Shown here: in pieces, positions 8,388-17,179 of the stretch
Position numbering within the stretch: the stretch's first letter is position 1
How the letters are laid out: each line of letters opens with the position of its first letter
Source of the DNA: Methanoculleus sp. UBA430
GTDB taxonomy: Archaea > Halobacteriota > Methanomicrobia > Methanomicrobiales > Methanoculleaceae
DNA: 64,000 bases
NCBI RefSeq assembly: GCF_002506585.1
Contig: NZ_DAXW01000009.1
Span: 260,346-324,345, forward strand
Reading direction: 5' to 3'
Notes under the pieces: generated by a model
The model's input: the letters and a program-made list of their open reading frames with translations, nothing else
What the model was told of the DNA's origin: nothing
Database searches by the model: none
Program-made: the position numbers and the translations under genes

Positions 8388-8915
8388 CTACCAGGTCTCA
8401 CGATGCACGTGCTCTTCCACCGGCATCCGCTTCATAGGCTCGAGCGGCGGCGTTCCCCTGCCGACCGCAAGAAGCGCGATGGGGCGGATGTGCTGCGGGA
8501 GGCCGAGAACTTCGCGGACCTCATCTTCGTTGAACGCCCCTGTCCAGCACGAGTGGAGGGTCCGGGCGTGTGCGGCGAGCATCATATACGTGCAGGCGAT
8601 CGTGGCGTCCTCGATCGCGTAGAGGATCCCCCGTTCCCCATAGTGCGACATGGACCGGACGTAGTTCGCACAGACAACAAAGATCGCCGGCGCTTCCCGG
8701 ACATGCACCTGCTCAAGGGCCGCGAGCGCAAGTTCTATCTTGACATCCTCATCGGTGACGACAACGACGTCCCATGCCTCGCGGTTGCCGGCGCTCGGCG
8801 CCGTGCTCGCGGAGACAAGGATATACTCGATCTCCTCCCGGTCGAGCGGCTCGCCGGAGTATTCGCGGACCGACGACCGTCCTTTTAAGAAACGGAGGAA
8901 ATCAGATGAGTTCAT
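8388..8915 (-). CDS. Nitroreductase family flavoprotein
   Basis: A 175-residue FMN-binding oxidoreductase. It has the Arg-Ser-Ser-Val-Arg-Glu-Tyr motif at residues 13-19 and the Ala-Pro-Ser-Ala-Gly-Asn motif near residue 42, both FMN phosphate contacts in the nitroreductase fold, and a Gly-Arg-Gly end segment. The size is normal for the short archaeal members. Physiological substrates are unknown; such enzymes often reduce quinones, flavins or F420-related compounds. Its start overlaps the end of the upstream helical protein gene by 14 bp. Confidence 0.85.
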   Translation of the reverse strand: MNSSDFLRFLKGRSSVREYSGEPLDREEIEYILVSASTAPSAGNREAWDVVVVTDEDVKIELALAALEQVHVREAPAIFVVCANYVRSMSHYGERGILYAIEDATIACTYMMLAAHARTLHSCWTGAFNEDEVREVLGLPQHIRPIALLAVGRGTPPLEPMKRMPVEEHVHRETW

Positions 8916-9258
8916 GTTTGCTGAGCGTCTCCCATGCCGCCTGGGCTGCGGTCGTGACGGCGCTGACGGCCCTGCTCATCCGCTCCGACGCGGCGCCCAG
9001 TTCCATACTCTCGGTCAGGCTGATCGCCTCGTTGAGGTGATCGATAGCCTTCTTAAACTCAACAAGTTCGGTACTGCCGTACGCAAACTCAAGCTCCGAG
9101 CGGATAGACTCGAGCACCATCACAAGCATCCGCTTTCCGCCGGGTTTCTCCGGGAGCGGAAACTGGATCAGGGCTATCGTCAGCTGTGACCCGACAATCA
9201 GTTCGGATTTCGCCCGTTCGGCGAACTGATAGGTCTTGATGGCGGTTTTGAGATCCAT
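8902..9258 (-). CDS. Hypothetical all-helical protein
   Basis: A 118-residue soluble protein predicted to be nearly all alpha-helical, with heptad-like Leu/Ala spacing in the C-terminal half (residues 65-115). No metal or nucleotide motif is visible. I do not recognise the family. It is the first gene of a likely operon with the nitroreductase, UPF0212 and PfkB genes and overlaps the nitroreductase by 14 bp. A TATA-like AT-rich run (TTTATAC around 9280-9286) precedes it by about 25 bases, consistent with an operon start. Confidence 0.6.
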   Translation of the reverse strand: MDLKTAIKTYQFAERAKSELIVGSQLTIALIQFPLPEKPGGKRMLVMVLESIRSELEFAYGSTELVEFKKAIDHLNEAISLTESMELGAASERMSRAVSAVTTAAQAAWETLSKHELI

Positions 9259-9313
9259 ACCACATACTGGAACTCGCTAGTATAAAAACTATTGAAGGAG
9301 AGGAGAGAACGGC

Positions 9314-9622
9314 TTATCTCGATTTCTGCTTGGTTCCGAGAGCCGAGACCTTGGCGCGGCGTATGCACCGGCGTACCCGCACATCCATCGTGGGAGTGCC
9401 TCCTCCCCGGCCACCGCGACCGCCGCGACCGCCGCGACCGCCCCGGCCGCCACGCCGGGAGTCCTGCCCTTCCCTGCTCGCCCGCTTCTGGATATCCGCC
9501 GCTGCCTTGAACCGCTGGTTCGGGCCGGGTTTCTTTACTTCGCCTTCACTTGCAGGGACGAGCCGTATCTGTCCCTTCACGCCCTTGACCTGGGCCCACT
9601 GAACACTGCCTGTCTTTCCCAT
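9314..9622 (-). CDS. Small basic protein with an RGG/GGR repeat tract (DUF5350-like)
   Basis: A 102-residue highly basic protein. The N-terminus (Met-Gly-Lys-Thr-Gly-Ser-Val-Gln-Trp) resembles a small methanogen-specific family I recall as DUF5350. The middle (about residues 57-75) is a tandem Arg-Gly-Gly array of about six units, followed by a Thr-Pro-Thr-Met linker and a basic tail. RGG arrays usually bind RNA. The array is encoded by near-perfect 9-bp DNA repeats at about 9409-9460, so its length may vary between strains. It is a single gene, with an AT-rich upstream stretch around 9640-9665. Confidence 0.7.
   Translation of the reverse strand: MGKTGSVQWAQVKGVKGQIRLVPASEGEVKKPGPNQRFKAAADIQKRASREGQDSRRGGRGGRGGRGGRGGRGGGTPTMDVRVRRCIRRAKVSALGTKQKSR
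9409..9460. repeat. 9-bp tandem repeat (CCGCCGCGA unit) encoding Gly-Gly-Arg
   Basis: Direct repeats of CCGCCGCGA-like units lie in frame within the RGG-type small protein gene. The first units are exact and the last drift to CCGCCCCGG and CCGCCACG. The period is 9 bp, that is three codons, so copy-number change would keep the frame. Confidence 0.8.
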
Positions 9623-9724
9623 GATAGAACTCCTTTACAGTTATGAGCAGACCCGCTGATAAAAGTAACCCGGAGTCCGGCCGGGACCGGCCCGGATCCG
9701 GGGTGAACGCGATTGTGCCGGAGA

Positions 9725-11584
9725 TCACGAGAGCAGATCGTTGAGTTCGCGCCGGAGGATCTCGCTGATGACCTTCCCGTCCACGCTCCCCCGGACCTCC
9801 TGCATCACGACCCCCATCAGGGGACCGAGCGCGCCCATGCCCTTCTCGCGGGCGAACGCCTCCCGCTCGGCTACAATCCGGCGCACGATCGCTTCCACGT
9901 CGGCCATCGAGACGGCGGGGGCCATCTTTGCGATGGCAGCATCCACCCGCTCGCCGGGCGTTCCAGGGCTCCCGGCGGTCCGTGCGAGCTCGATGAGGAG
10001 ATCCGGGATCGCCTCCTTTGCCGCCCGGCCGGCCTCGACGGCCGAGAGGAGGGCAAGGATCTCTTCTTCGGTCACCCGGTCGACAGCGACGCCGTCGCGG
10101 GCGAGTTCCCGGCAGGTGGCAAGGAGCGTCCTTGCCGCGAGGGTGGGGCGGACGCCGGCGGCGACCGCCGCTTCAAACGTCGGCAGCCGCTCTGAGAACG
10201 CAACCTGCCGCGCCAGCGCCTCGTCGAGCCCGAACTCCCGGACGAACCGGGCCGCCCGGTCGGTGAGGAGTTCGGGGACGGCGATCGCGTTCCAGCGGTC
10301 GGCACCGATTGCGACCGAGAAGACGTCGGTCTCGGGGTACATCCGGGCGGCGCCGGGGAGCGGGCGCATGTAGGCCGTGCTCCCCTCTTCGAGCATCTTC
10401 CGGGTCTCTTCAGGTACTCCCGACAGCGCCATCTCCGCACGGATCATCACCTGCTCGGTCGCGCAGCCGGCACGATCGCGCCCTGCCGCCACGATGACGA
10501 CGCAGTCGTTCTCCTCCGCACCGACAAACGAGCGCAGGCGGTCCACCTCGTCTGCGGTGACGCCGTAGGCGGGGAGCTCGTCGGTGTGGAAGATCCCGCC
10601 GACGCCGCACTTCTTCGCGTAGTCCGACATCTCGCTCCCGAGCCGCCTGCCGGGCTGGATCTCCCGCCCGACGAGGCCGGCGAACCCGCAGAGCCGGACG
10701 GCCAGGATGGCTTTTGCCTTCTTCAAGATAGCGGACTTCGTCTCGGCGAAGAGGGCCGTGACGTCGACGACGGTGTGGTCGACCGTGGCGCCCCTCTCGC
10801 GGAGTTCGTCACGGATGGCAAGGAGGTTCGTCTGCCGCTCGACCTCGCGGCGGACCACCTCGGCGATGAGGGCGAGTTCCTGGACGCCCTTGATCTCCAC
10901 CCGGGCGCCGCCCGCGATCGAGATGTTGACATCCTGCCGGATCGTGCCGAGGCCGCGTTTCACCCGGCCGGTCGAGCGGAGGACCATCCCGATGTACTCG
11001 GCAACCTCGCCGACGGCCTCGGGGGTGTGCATGTCGGGGGCGGTCGTGATCTCGACGAGCGGGATTCCCAGGCGGTCGAGGGAGAAGGTCTCGTTCTCCA
11101 CGCGCTGGGCCGCCTCCTCCTCCAGACAGATCGTCTCGATCCGGCAGCCGTCGGGGAGGGCGCCGGAGAGCGCGACAAGCGCCGTCCGCTGGAACCCGCT
11201 GGTGTTCGAGCCGTCGATGACGAGTTTGCGCATCGTGTGGACCTGCTTGATTGGGGTCATCCCGAGCATCTTCGCGATCGTGAGGCAGACGTCGAGGGCC
11301 TCGGGGTTCATCGGGGTCGGGGGCTCTTCGTCGTGCTCCACCAGGCAGACCGTGTCGTAGGTGTAGTAGCAGAACTTCCGGACGAGCCGCATCTCTTCCC
11401 GCGCCGCCCGGTCGATCTCTCCAAGCTCGCTCTCCGTCGCCCGGAGGTAGCGGTGGAATTCGTCCGTCCGGTCGGCGGTATCCCGGAGGACGGTGGGGCA
11501 CCGGCAGAAGAGTTTCTCGGCGGTGTCGAGCTGCTGGTGGATCTCGATGCCGGCCTTCAGGCCGAGTTTCTGGTAATCCATCAT
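9725..11584 (-). CDS. gatE: Glu-tRNA(Gln) amidotransferase subunit E
   Basis: GatE of the archaeal GatDE amidotransferase, which converts misacylated Glu-tRNA(Gln) to Gln-tRNA(Gln). The 619-residue product starts Met-Met-Asp-Tyr-Gln-Lys-Leu-Gly-Leu, followed by the conserved Gly-Ile-Glu-Ile-His-Gln-Gln-Leu. The C-terminal part (about residues 470-619) is the helical YqeY-like tail that contacts tRNA. The ATG at 11584 overlaps the gatD stop by 4 bp (ATGA); the frame stays open further upstream, but that stretch lies inside gatD and looks non-coding. It is cotranslated with gatD, as expected for a heterodimer. Confidence 0.95.
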   Translation of the reverse strand: MMDYQKLGLKAGIEIHQQLDTAEKLFCRCPTVLRDTADRTDEFHRYLRATESELGEIDRAAREEMRLVRKFCYYTYDTVCLVEHDEEPPTPMNPEALDVCLTIAKMLGMTPIKQVHTMRKLVIDGSNTSGFQRTALVALSGALPDGCRIETICLEEEAAQRVENETFSLDRLGIPLVEITTAPDMHTPEAVGEVAEYIGMVLRSTGRVKRGLGTIRQDVNISIAGGARVEIKGVQELALIAEVVRREVERQTNLLAIRDELRERGATVDHTVVDVTALFAETKSAILKKAKAILAVRLCGFAGLVGREIQPGRRLGSEMSDYAKKCGVGGIFHTDELPAYGVTADEVDRLRSFVGAEENDCVVIVAAGRDRAGCATEQVMIRAEMALSGVPEETRKMLEEGSTAYMRPLPGAARMYPETDVFSVAIGADRWNAIAVPELLTDRAARFVREFGLDEALARQVAFSERLPTFEAAVAAGVRPTLAARTLLATCRELARDGVAVDRVTEEEILALLSAVEAGRAAKEAIPDLLIELARTAGSPGTPGERVDAAIAKMAPAVSMADVEAIVRRIVAEREAFAREKGMGALGPLMGVVMQEVRGSVDGKVISEILRRELNDLLS

Positions 11585-12783
11585 ATCGACCTCCGCCGGA
11601 TCTCGCCCGCAAGGTCGGTCTGCATCAGTCTCCTCGCCCGTTCGGGGTCCGGTTCGTTCCCGAGCACCCACATCAGTTTGACGAGCGCCGCCTCGGGGAG
11701 CATGTCCTCGCCCTCGATGACGCCGGCGGCAAGAAGGTCTCTTCCGGTGTTGTAGACCCGGTCGCAGACCCGGCCGTGGAGGCACTGCGAGGTCATGACG
11801 ACGGTCGTCCCGCCCTCGATCATCTCACCGAGGCGGGGTATCCATTCGGTCGAGACGTGGCCGAGGCCGGTCCCCGAGAGGACCAGGCCCTTATAGCCCT
11901 CGAAGGCGTCGAGGACGCTCGCAGGCATCCCGGGGTAGAAGTGGAGGAGGCCGCAACGCTCCTCGAGCGCGTCGTGGAGGGCCGGCTCTTCCGTCCCCCG
12001 CCTGACCGCCTCGGCCGAGAGGCTGACGGAGAGCGAGGGGTAGTCGACGTAGCCGAGCGGCTCCATCCCCATGCTCTGGAAGGCGTCCCGCCGGGAGGTG
12101 TGCATCTTCCGGACTCTCGTCGCCCGGTGGATGGCGCAGCGGTCGTCGTTCGTCGTTGCGTGCATCACGACCGCCACCTCCCCAAGGTCGCCGGCGGCGA
12201 CGGCGGCGCTGCAGAGGGCGTTCATGGCGTTGTCGGAACTCGGCCGGTCGGCGGACCGCTGCGACCCGACGAAGACGACCGGCACCGGCGTCCTGAGCAT
12301 GAACCGGACCGCCGCCGCCGAGTAGGCCATCGTGTCGGTGCCGTGGGTGACGATCACCCCGGCGACGCCGGCCTGGATCTCGTCATAGATCGCCCGGACA
12401 AGCTTCTGCCAGAGGTCCGGGCGCATGTTCTCCGAGAGGATGCTTGCGACCTGCCGGTCGCGGTAGCGGGCGATATCTCCGAGTTCGGGGATCGCCCGCA
12501 GGATGTCGCTTGCCGAGAACTGGCTCATCACCGCTCCCGTCCGGTAGTCCACCCTGCTTGCGATCGTCCCGCCGGTGGATATGATTGCAAGATCCGGAAG
12601 GTCGGAGTTCTGGACGACGACCCCGGCGCCTGCCGGCGGCTGCGGGGCCGCCCGCCCGACGAGTTCTATCTTCTCGGGGGACGTCCCGATGTTGTAGCCG
12701 TTGTCCAGCTTGACGACGGCCATCCCGTCCCGTTCGGTGATGTAGGTGCCGGTGAGGGCGGTCCCGCCGTTTGCGTACCGCAC
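11581..12783 (-). CDS. gatD: Glu-tRNA(Gln) amidotransferase subunit D
   Basis: The asparaginase-like subunit that releases ammonia from glutamine or asparagine for GatE. The 400-residue product has a short N-terminal beta domain (residues 1-65), then the L-asparaginase fold with the nucleophile motif Ser-Thr-Gly-Gly-Thr-Ile-Ala-Ser (Thr near residue 74) and the His-Gly-Thr-Asp-Thr-Met motif near residue 148. The GTG at 12783 is the only usable start after the argH stop and has GGAG about 7 nt upstream. It overlaps gatE by 4 bp and follows argH by 26 bases. Confidence 0.95.
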   Translation of the reverse strand: MRYANGGTALTGTYITERDGMAVVKLDNGYNIGTSPEKIELVGRAAPQPPAGAGVVVQNSDLPDLAIISTGGTIASRVDYRTGAVMSQFSASDILRAIPELGDIARYRDRQVASILSENMRPDLWQKLVRAIYDEIQAGVAGVIVTHGTDTMAYSAAAVRFMLRTPVPVVFVGSQRSADRPSSDNAMNALCSAAVAAGDLGEVAVVMHATTNDDRCAIHRATRVRKMHTSRRDAFQSMGMEPLGYVDYPSLSVSLSAEAVRRGTEEPALHDALEERCGLLHFYPGMPASVLDAFEGYKGLVLSGTGLGHVSTEWIPRLGEMIEGGTTVVMTSQCLHGRVCDRVYNTGRDLLAAGVIEGEDMLPEAALVKLMWVLGNEPDPERARRLMQTDLAGEIRRRSI

Positions 12784-12809
12784 ACGGTCTCCGGTCTCAG
12801 GTATCTCGG

Positions 12810-14288
12810 TTATGCTACCAGCCTCCGTGATTCATTGATAAGGTGTTCAAACGCGCTCGATAATGCCGTATCGGTCTCTTCGGCCCATGCAGCGTCGCGG
12901 GCGAGGAGGTCCCTCTGCTCCGCGAGCTGGACCGCGACCGCGGCGGGTGCCGGGCCGCCGATGATGCTCCGCACGGCGACGGCGTGAACCGGGTCGAGGA
13001 CGGAGGTGATCTTTGCCTCAGTCAGGCCCAGGTCCACGACCGAGAGGCCGGCGGCCTCCCGTGCCGCGGCCTCGACGGTGGAAAGGTCAAGCGACCCGTG
13101 CCTGACCGCCCGGCCGACGATACGGTGGGCGGTCCGGAAGGCAAGTCCGTATTCCCGGACGAGGACGTCGGCAAGCTCCGTCGCGGTGGAGAACCCCCGC
13201 CCCGCCTCGGCGGCCATCCGCTCCGTCCGGAAGGTCGCGGTGGCGATCATGCCGGCAAGGAGGGGGATGCTCTGCCGGGCGGCCTCCACACCCCGCCAGA
13301 GGTGCGGGGTCAGTTCCTGGAGGTCGCGGTTGTAACTCATGGGGAGGCCTTTCACGATCGTGATCGCCGCGGTGAGTTCCCCGGCCACCGACCCGGCCTT
13401 CGCACGCATGATCTCCGCGACGTCGGGGTTCTTCTTCTGGGGCATGATCGAGGACGAGGAGCAGTAGGCGTCGTCGAGCTGGACGAACCCGACGAACGCG
13501 GTGCTCCAGATGACCAGTTCCTCGCAGAACCGGCTCGCCGTCGTCATGCAGATGCTGGTGCCGGAAAGCACCTCGATCGCGAAGTCCCGGGCGGCGACCG
13601 CGTCCATGCTGTTAGGCGCCGGGCGGGCAAAGCCGAGGAGGGCCGCCGTGTAGGCGCGGTCCAGGGGGAAGCCCGTCGAGGCGAACGCCGCCGAACCGAG
13701 GGGGGATACGTCCACCCGGGCGTAGGCTTCCCGGAGCCGGGAGACATCCCGGGAGAAGGCCTGCTCGTAGGCGAGGAGGTAGTGGGCCAGCGTCGTGGGC
13801 TGGGCGTGCTGGAGGTGGGTGAAGCCCGGCATCACCGTCTCGGTGTGGGCGGCGGCGACGTCGAGCAGGGTCCGCCGGAGGTCGGTGAGCGACCGCACGA
13901 GGGCGACAATCTCCTGCTTCAACCGAATCCGTATGCAGGTCGCGACCTCGTCGTTCCGGGACCGGCCCATGTGGAGGCGGCCGCCGAAGTCCTCGCCGAC
14001 CCGGTCGATGAGGTAGGCTTCCTTGCCGGCGTGGACGTCCTCGAACTTCTCGTCGAACGCCTCCTCCGGGAGGCCGTGGTCGTGGAGGTCGAGGAGCGCC
14101 GCCATCAGTGCCCGTGCCGGGGCCTCGTCGATGATCCCCTGCCGGCGAAGGCCGAGGAGGTGCGCCATATCCACGAGGAGGTCCGCCTCCGCGATCCAGC
14201 GGTCGGCTTCCATCGACGCAAGAAAGTGCTCGAGGTCGCCGGAACGCTCGCCGGAGAGACGGCCCTGCCGAATCTGATCCGAACGCAT
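12810..14288 (-). CDS. argH: Argininosuccinate lyase
   Basis: Cleaves argininosuccinate to arginine and fumarate, the last step of arginine synthesis. The 492-residue product has the fumarase/aspartase superfamily signature Ser-Ser-x-Ile-Met-Pro-Gln-Lys-Lys-Asn-Pro near residue 285 and the Gly-Arg-Ser-Arg-Asn-Asp motif near residue 110. The N-terminus (Asp-Gln-Ile-Arg-Gln-Gly-Arg) is typical. Position upstream of gatDE on the same strand suggests cotranscription of amino-acid and tRNA amidation genes. Fumarate it makes could feed the fumarase encoded at 18.6 kb. Confidence 0.95.
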   Translation of the reverse strand: MRSDQIRQGRLSGERSGDLEHFLASMEADRWIAEADLLVDMAHLLGLRRQGIIDEAPARALMAALLDLHDHGLPEEAFDEKFEDVHAGKEAYLIDRVGEDFGGRLHMGRSRNDEVATCIRIRLKQEIVALVRSLTDLRRTLLDVAAAHTETVMPGFTHLQHAQPTTLAHYLLAYEQAFSRDVSRLREAYARVDVSPLGSAAFASTGFPLDRAYTAALLGFARPAPNSMDAVAARDFAIEVLSGTSICMTTASRFCEELVIWSTAFVGFVQLDDAYCSSSSIMPQKKNPDVAEIMRAKAGSVAGELTAAITIVKGLPMSYNRDLQELTPHLWRGVEAARQSIPLLAGMIATATFRTERMAAEAGRGFSTATELADVLVREYGLAFRTAHRIVGRAVRHGSLDLSTVEAAAREAAGLSVVDLGLTEAKITSVLDPVHAVAVRSIIGGPAPAAVAVQLAEQRDLLARDAAWAEETDTALSSAFEHLINESRRLVA

Positions 14289-14479
14289 TCTATCAACAGT
14301 CCTGTCTGTACCGTTTGGCCGCGGGGGAGATTAAAACCACGCACGGGGTGAGCGAGGGAGACGAGGGGGGGAGGGGCAGGTTCTCATCCGGGGGTGCGCA
14401 GTCCCGTGATTGCGAAGCCTGACGGCATCTCAAGCACCGAATGTTCCAGCCAGTCACATTGAGACGGTCCCATTTGTGG

Positions 14480-15070
14480 AGACAGGGGAGGGGGCAAGCC
14501 CCCTCGCACCTATCGGTGCTCAAGCTCGCTTTGCTCGCACTCCCCGTCAGCCCCTCCCCCGAGGCGATACCCCCACGGTCCAGCGTACGGGGCTTTTTCT
14601 GCCTCGGGCTGTTCCCGTGGGCATATTTGGCATCGTATACTCCAGCTCTTAGCGAGCTCGACAATTGTATACCCTGACACGGGTTTCCATCGGGTATCGC
14701 CATGACTGCCCCCGCCCCTTGAGGGGCGGGGAACGACTGTCCGAAGGACGGGAGTTTGAGCACCGTCAGGTGCAGAGGAGGAGCGCGAAGCGCGGGTGGG
14801 GTGGGGGAAACACTCTCATATCAGCGAGTTGGAGACAAGGGAGATCATCCCCCTCGCACCTAACGGTGTTTAAGCTCGCTTCGCTCGCACTCCGCACCCT
14901 TCAGGTGCTCGAACTCCGGTCTTCTCGAACTCCTGTCCTACGGACAGTCGTTTTCCGGAGCGTCGTTCCCCCAATGGCGATAAGCGACTGGACGAAGGGC
15001 AGGAACTCGAGCACCGGAGAGGCGTAGCCCCCACGATCCACTGTCCGGGGCTCTTCCCTCACTTCAGTGC
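14480..15070. repeat. Gene-free tract with two related, partly inverted hairpin-rich repeats
   Basis: The 1000 bases between argH and the ABC binding protein (14289-15288) contain no convincing gene. Two stretches starting near 14478 and 14831 share about 60 bases (GGAGACA, then CTCGCACC..CGGTG..AAGCTCGCTT). They also share a later CCCCCACG..TCCA..GGGGCT block. A third part (14711-14793) repeats the same units in inverse order. Small hairpins include 14506-14519, 14711-14730, 14739-14749, 14760-14773, 14783-14793, 14894-14908 and 14933-14947, most with 3- to 5-base loops. The same GCACC/GGTGC hairpin recurs at 36962-36975. Nature unknown: decayed mobile element or structured RNA. Confidence 0.6.
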
Positions 15071-15225
15071 TTCGGCAGCCCACCGTGCGCCCTTCATCCC
15101 CGGCACCCTGCCTCTGGAGCATTATCCGAGAGATCCTCCCAGCCACACTCAGATCATCCTAATAAGGAGAATTATAGATAGAAAATTTTGCCCATAATAT
15201 AAAATATTGCCAGGTTTTCGACAAT

Positions 15226-15262
15226 ACTATATACTCTCAACGTAAAGACTAACCGTATACTA
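15226..15262 (+). promoter_or_regulatory. AT-rich promoter region of the ABC operon
   Basis: The stretch just before the binding-protein gene is strikingly AT-rich in a GC-rich genome and contains ACTATATACTC and ATACTATTAACC, both TATA-like. The first lies about 60 nt and the second about 30 nt upstream of the start codon. Which one is used cannot be decided from sequence. Confidence 0.45.
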
Positions 15263-15288
15263 TTAACCATATTGATGGAGAGACACTG

Positions 15289-16275
15289 ATGAGATCATTA
15301 ACCGCAACAATTCTGGTCGTGGCCCTGGTCGCGGCATTCGCGTTTGTCGCCGGATGCACCGGAACGGAAACCGGCGACGTGACGCACCTCCGGATCGGCT
15401 ACCAGCCGAGCACCCACCAGACCGCCCACATGACCGCGATGGAGAAGGGATGGTGGCAGGAGGACCTCGCGCCCTACGGCATCACGCAGGTGACCGACTA
15501 TAACTTCCCCACCGGCGCGCCCGAGATGCAGGCGATGCTCTCCGGGGACCTTGATATCGCCTACGTCGGCTCCGCCCCGTTCATCGCGGCCGTGAGCACC
15601 GGGCTTGACGCTAAGATCGTTGCAGCGGTCCAGACCCAGGGCTCCGATCTGGTGCTCAGGAATGAGGTCGCATACTCGACCCCCGCCGACCTCGTGGGCA
15701 AGAAGATTGCCACTTTCCCGCCCGGGACCATCCAGGACACGATCCTGCGGACCTGGCTTGAGGAGAACGGCGTCGACCCCGCAAGCGTCACCATCGTCGC
15801 CATGGACCCCGGTGCCGCAACCACCGCCATCTCCGCAGGCCAGGTCGATGGCGTCTTCCTGCCCCACCCGTCGCCGTCCGTCATCGCAGCGGAAGGTACG
15901 GGGAGAACAGTAGTGCAGTCAGGAGAGATGCTGAAAGATCACGCCTGCTGTGTTCTCGTCGCCAGCGGCTCGCTGATCCGTGATCACCCCGAGATCGTCG
16001 AACAGGTCGTAAAGACGCACATCAGAGCGACGGAGTACAACCTCGAACACCAGGACGAGGCCGCATCCATCTACTCCGCAAAGACCGGGCAGAACATCGA
16101 GACCGTGAAGGCTTCCTTCCGGGACTGGGACGGCACCTGGACCGCCGACCCGAACGTCATCACGACCTCGGTCGTCGAGTACACGAACCTCCAGTACGAG
16201 CTCGGCTACATCGACAAGCCCCTCACAGAGGACGACCTCTTCGACCTCTCGTTCTACGAGAAGGCCCGGGCGTAA
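15289..16275 (+). CDS. ABC transporter substrate-binding lipoprotein (nitrate/sulfonate/taurine type)
   Basis: A 328-residue secreted binding protein with a hydrophobic signal (residues 4-20) ending in a Val-Ala-Gly-Cys lipobox, so it is probably membrane-anchored by a lipidated Cys. The mature part has the NMT1/SsuA-like fold: Ile-Gly-Tyr-Gln-Pro-Ser near residue 37, a Gly-Asp-Leu-Asp-Ile-Ala-Tyr-Val-Gly segment near residue 85 and Gly-Lys-Lys-Ile-Ala-Thr-Phe near 140. With the permease and ATPase behind it, it forms an importer for a small oxyanion or organosulfonate. GGAGAG lies 9 nt before the ATG. The exact ligand is unknown. Confidence 0.88.
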   Translation: MRSLTATILVVALVAAFAFVAGCTGTETGDVTHLRIGYQPSTHQTAHMTAMEKGWWQEDLAPYGITQVTDYNFPTGAPEMQAMLSGDLDIAYVGSAPFIAAVSTGLDAKIVAAVQTQGSDLVLRNEVAYSTPADLVGKKIATFPPGTIQDTILRTWLEENGVDPASVTIVAMDPGAATTAISAGQVDGVFLPHPSPSVIAAEGTGRTVVQSGEMLKDHACCVLVASGSLIRDHPEIVEQVVKTHIRATEYNLEHQDEAASIYSAKTGQNIETVKASFRDWDGTWTADPNVITTSVVEYTNLQYELGYIDKPLTEDDLFDLSFYEKARA

Positions 16276-16292
16276 CCCGGAAACCTCACCCG

Positions 16293-16297
16293 TTTTT
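16293..16297 (+). terminator. Oligo-T stretch after the binding-protein gene
   Basis: CCCGTTTTTCC lies about 18 nt after the stop codon, within a 126-base gap before the permease gene. Archaeal termination often uses such short T runs. Partial termination here would give more binding protein than permease. The rest of the gap contains no gene. Confidence 0.35.
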
Positions 16298-16401
16298 CCT
16301 CCAAAAGTATCTTTTAGAGAAGTGCCGATGGAATAAGGGAGAACCTTCCGGAGCGGACCCGGCAACCCCACCCCGGAAGAACCAGACCGTGGAATAGAAC
16401 C

Positions 16402-17178
16402 ATGAACCAGCAGACACAGAAACGACTCCTCGGCATCGCATCGCTCGCCGTCGTGGCAATCATATGGCAGATCATTGCCGAATATGTGGTAGGCCGATCC
16501 TTCATCCTCCCGAGCGTCACCGACGTCGCCGGCGCGTTCGCAAACCTCCTCGGCTCCGGCACTCTTCTTGCCGATACACTGGTGAGCCTTGAGCACTTCG
16601 GTATCGGGCTCATCGCAGCGTTCCTCCTTGGCGTCCCCATCGGGATCCTGATGGGATGGTTCCGCATCGGGGACTATCTGCTCGACCCGATCATCGAAAT
16701 TCTCCGCCCCATCCCGCCGCTCGCCTGGATCCCGTTCGCCATCATCTGGTTCGGGCTCACCACCCAGGCAGCAGGCTTCGTGATCTTCGCAGGGGCCTTC
16801 TTCCCGATCCTGACCGCGACCTACTCCGGGTTCCGGGACGTCCCGAAGGTCTTTGTCGAGGCGGGCAAGGTGCTCGGGTGCGACACCTCGTTAGAACTGA
16901 TTCGCTATGTCGCCCTTCCGGCCGCCATCCCGGGGATAGCCTCCGGGATCAGGATTGCCATGGGCGTCGGGTGGATGTGCCTTGTCGCCGCCGAGATGTT
17001 CGGCGTCTCAAACTACGGCCTCGGCTACCAGCTCTGGCACAATTACTACCTCCACCAGATGCCCAATGTCGTCGTCTACATGCTGATTCTCGGCCTTACA
17101 GGGCTCATCATCGACCGCATCTTCAGGAACTACGTCGAAAGACAACTCCTCCGGTGGCGAGCAGGGGAGGTGGCCTGA
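16402..17178 (+). CDS. ABC transporter permease (SsuC/TauC type)
   Basis: A 258-residue membrane subunit with six predicted helices (first at residues 10-28, last near 225-243). It has the binding-protein-dependent transport motif (EAA loop): Glu-Ala-Gly-Lys-Val-Leu-Gly-Cys-Asp near residue 153, which docks to the ATPase. Length and arrangement are standard for the nitrate/sulfonate/taurine importers. It lies between the lipoprotein gene and the ATPase gene, whose start follows its stop by one base. Confidence 0.88.
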   Translation: MNQQTQKRLLGIASLAVVAIIWQIIAEYVVGRSFILPSVTDVAGAFANLLGSGTLLADTLVSLEHFGIGLIAAFLLGVPIGILMGWFRIGDYLLDPIIEILRPIPPLAWIPFAIIWFGLTTQAAGFVIFAGAFFPILTATYSGFRDVPKVFVEAGKVLGCDTSLELIRYVALPAAIPGIASGIRIAMGVGWMCLVAAEMFGVSNYGLGYQLWHNYYLHQMPNVVVYMLILGLTGLIIDRIFRNYVERQLLRWRAGEVA

Positions 17179-17179
17179 T

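Noticed and set aside
9409..9460. CRISPR-like or minisatellite array
   Set aside because: The 9-bp period is in frame with the RGG codons, has no spacers, and lies inside a gene.
12984..14351. 455-codon open frame on the plus strand over argH
   Set aside because: Antisense shadow of a strongly conserved gene; composition and lack of motifs argue against coding.
16276..16401. Riboswitch or SAM-type leader between the ABC binding protein and permease
   Set aside because: No known aptamer core or conserved stem order was recognised; only a T run and short GC-rich blocks.
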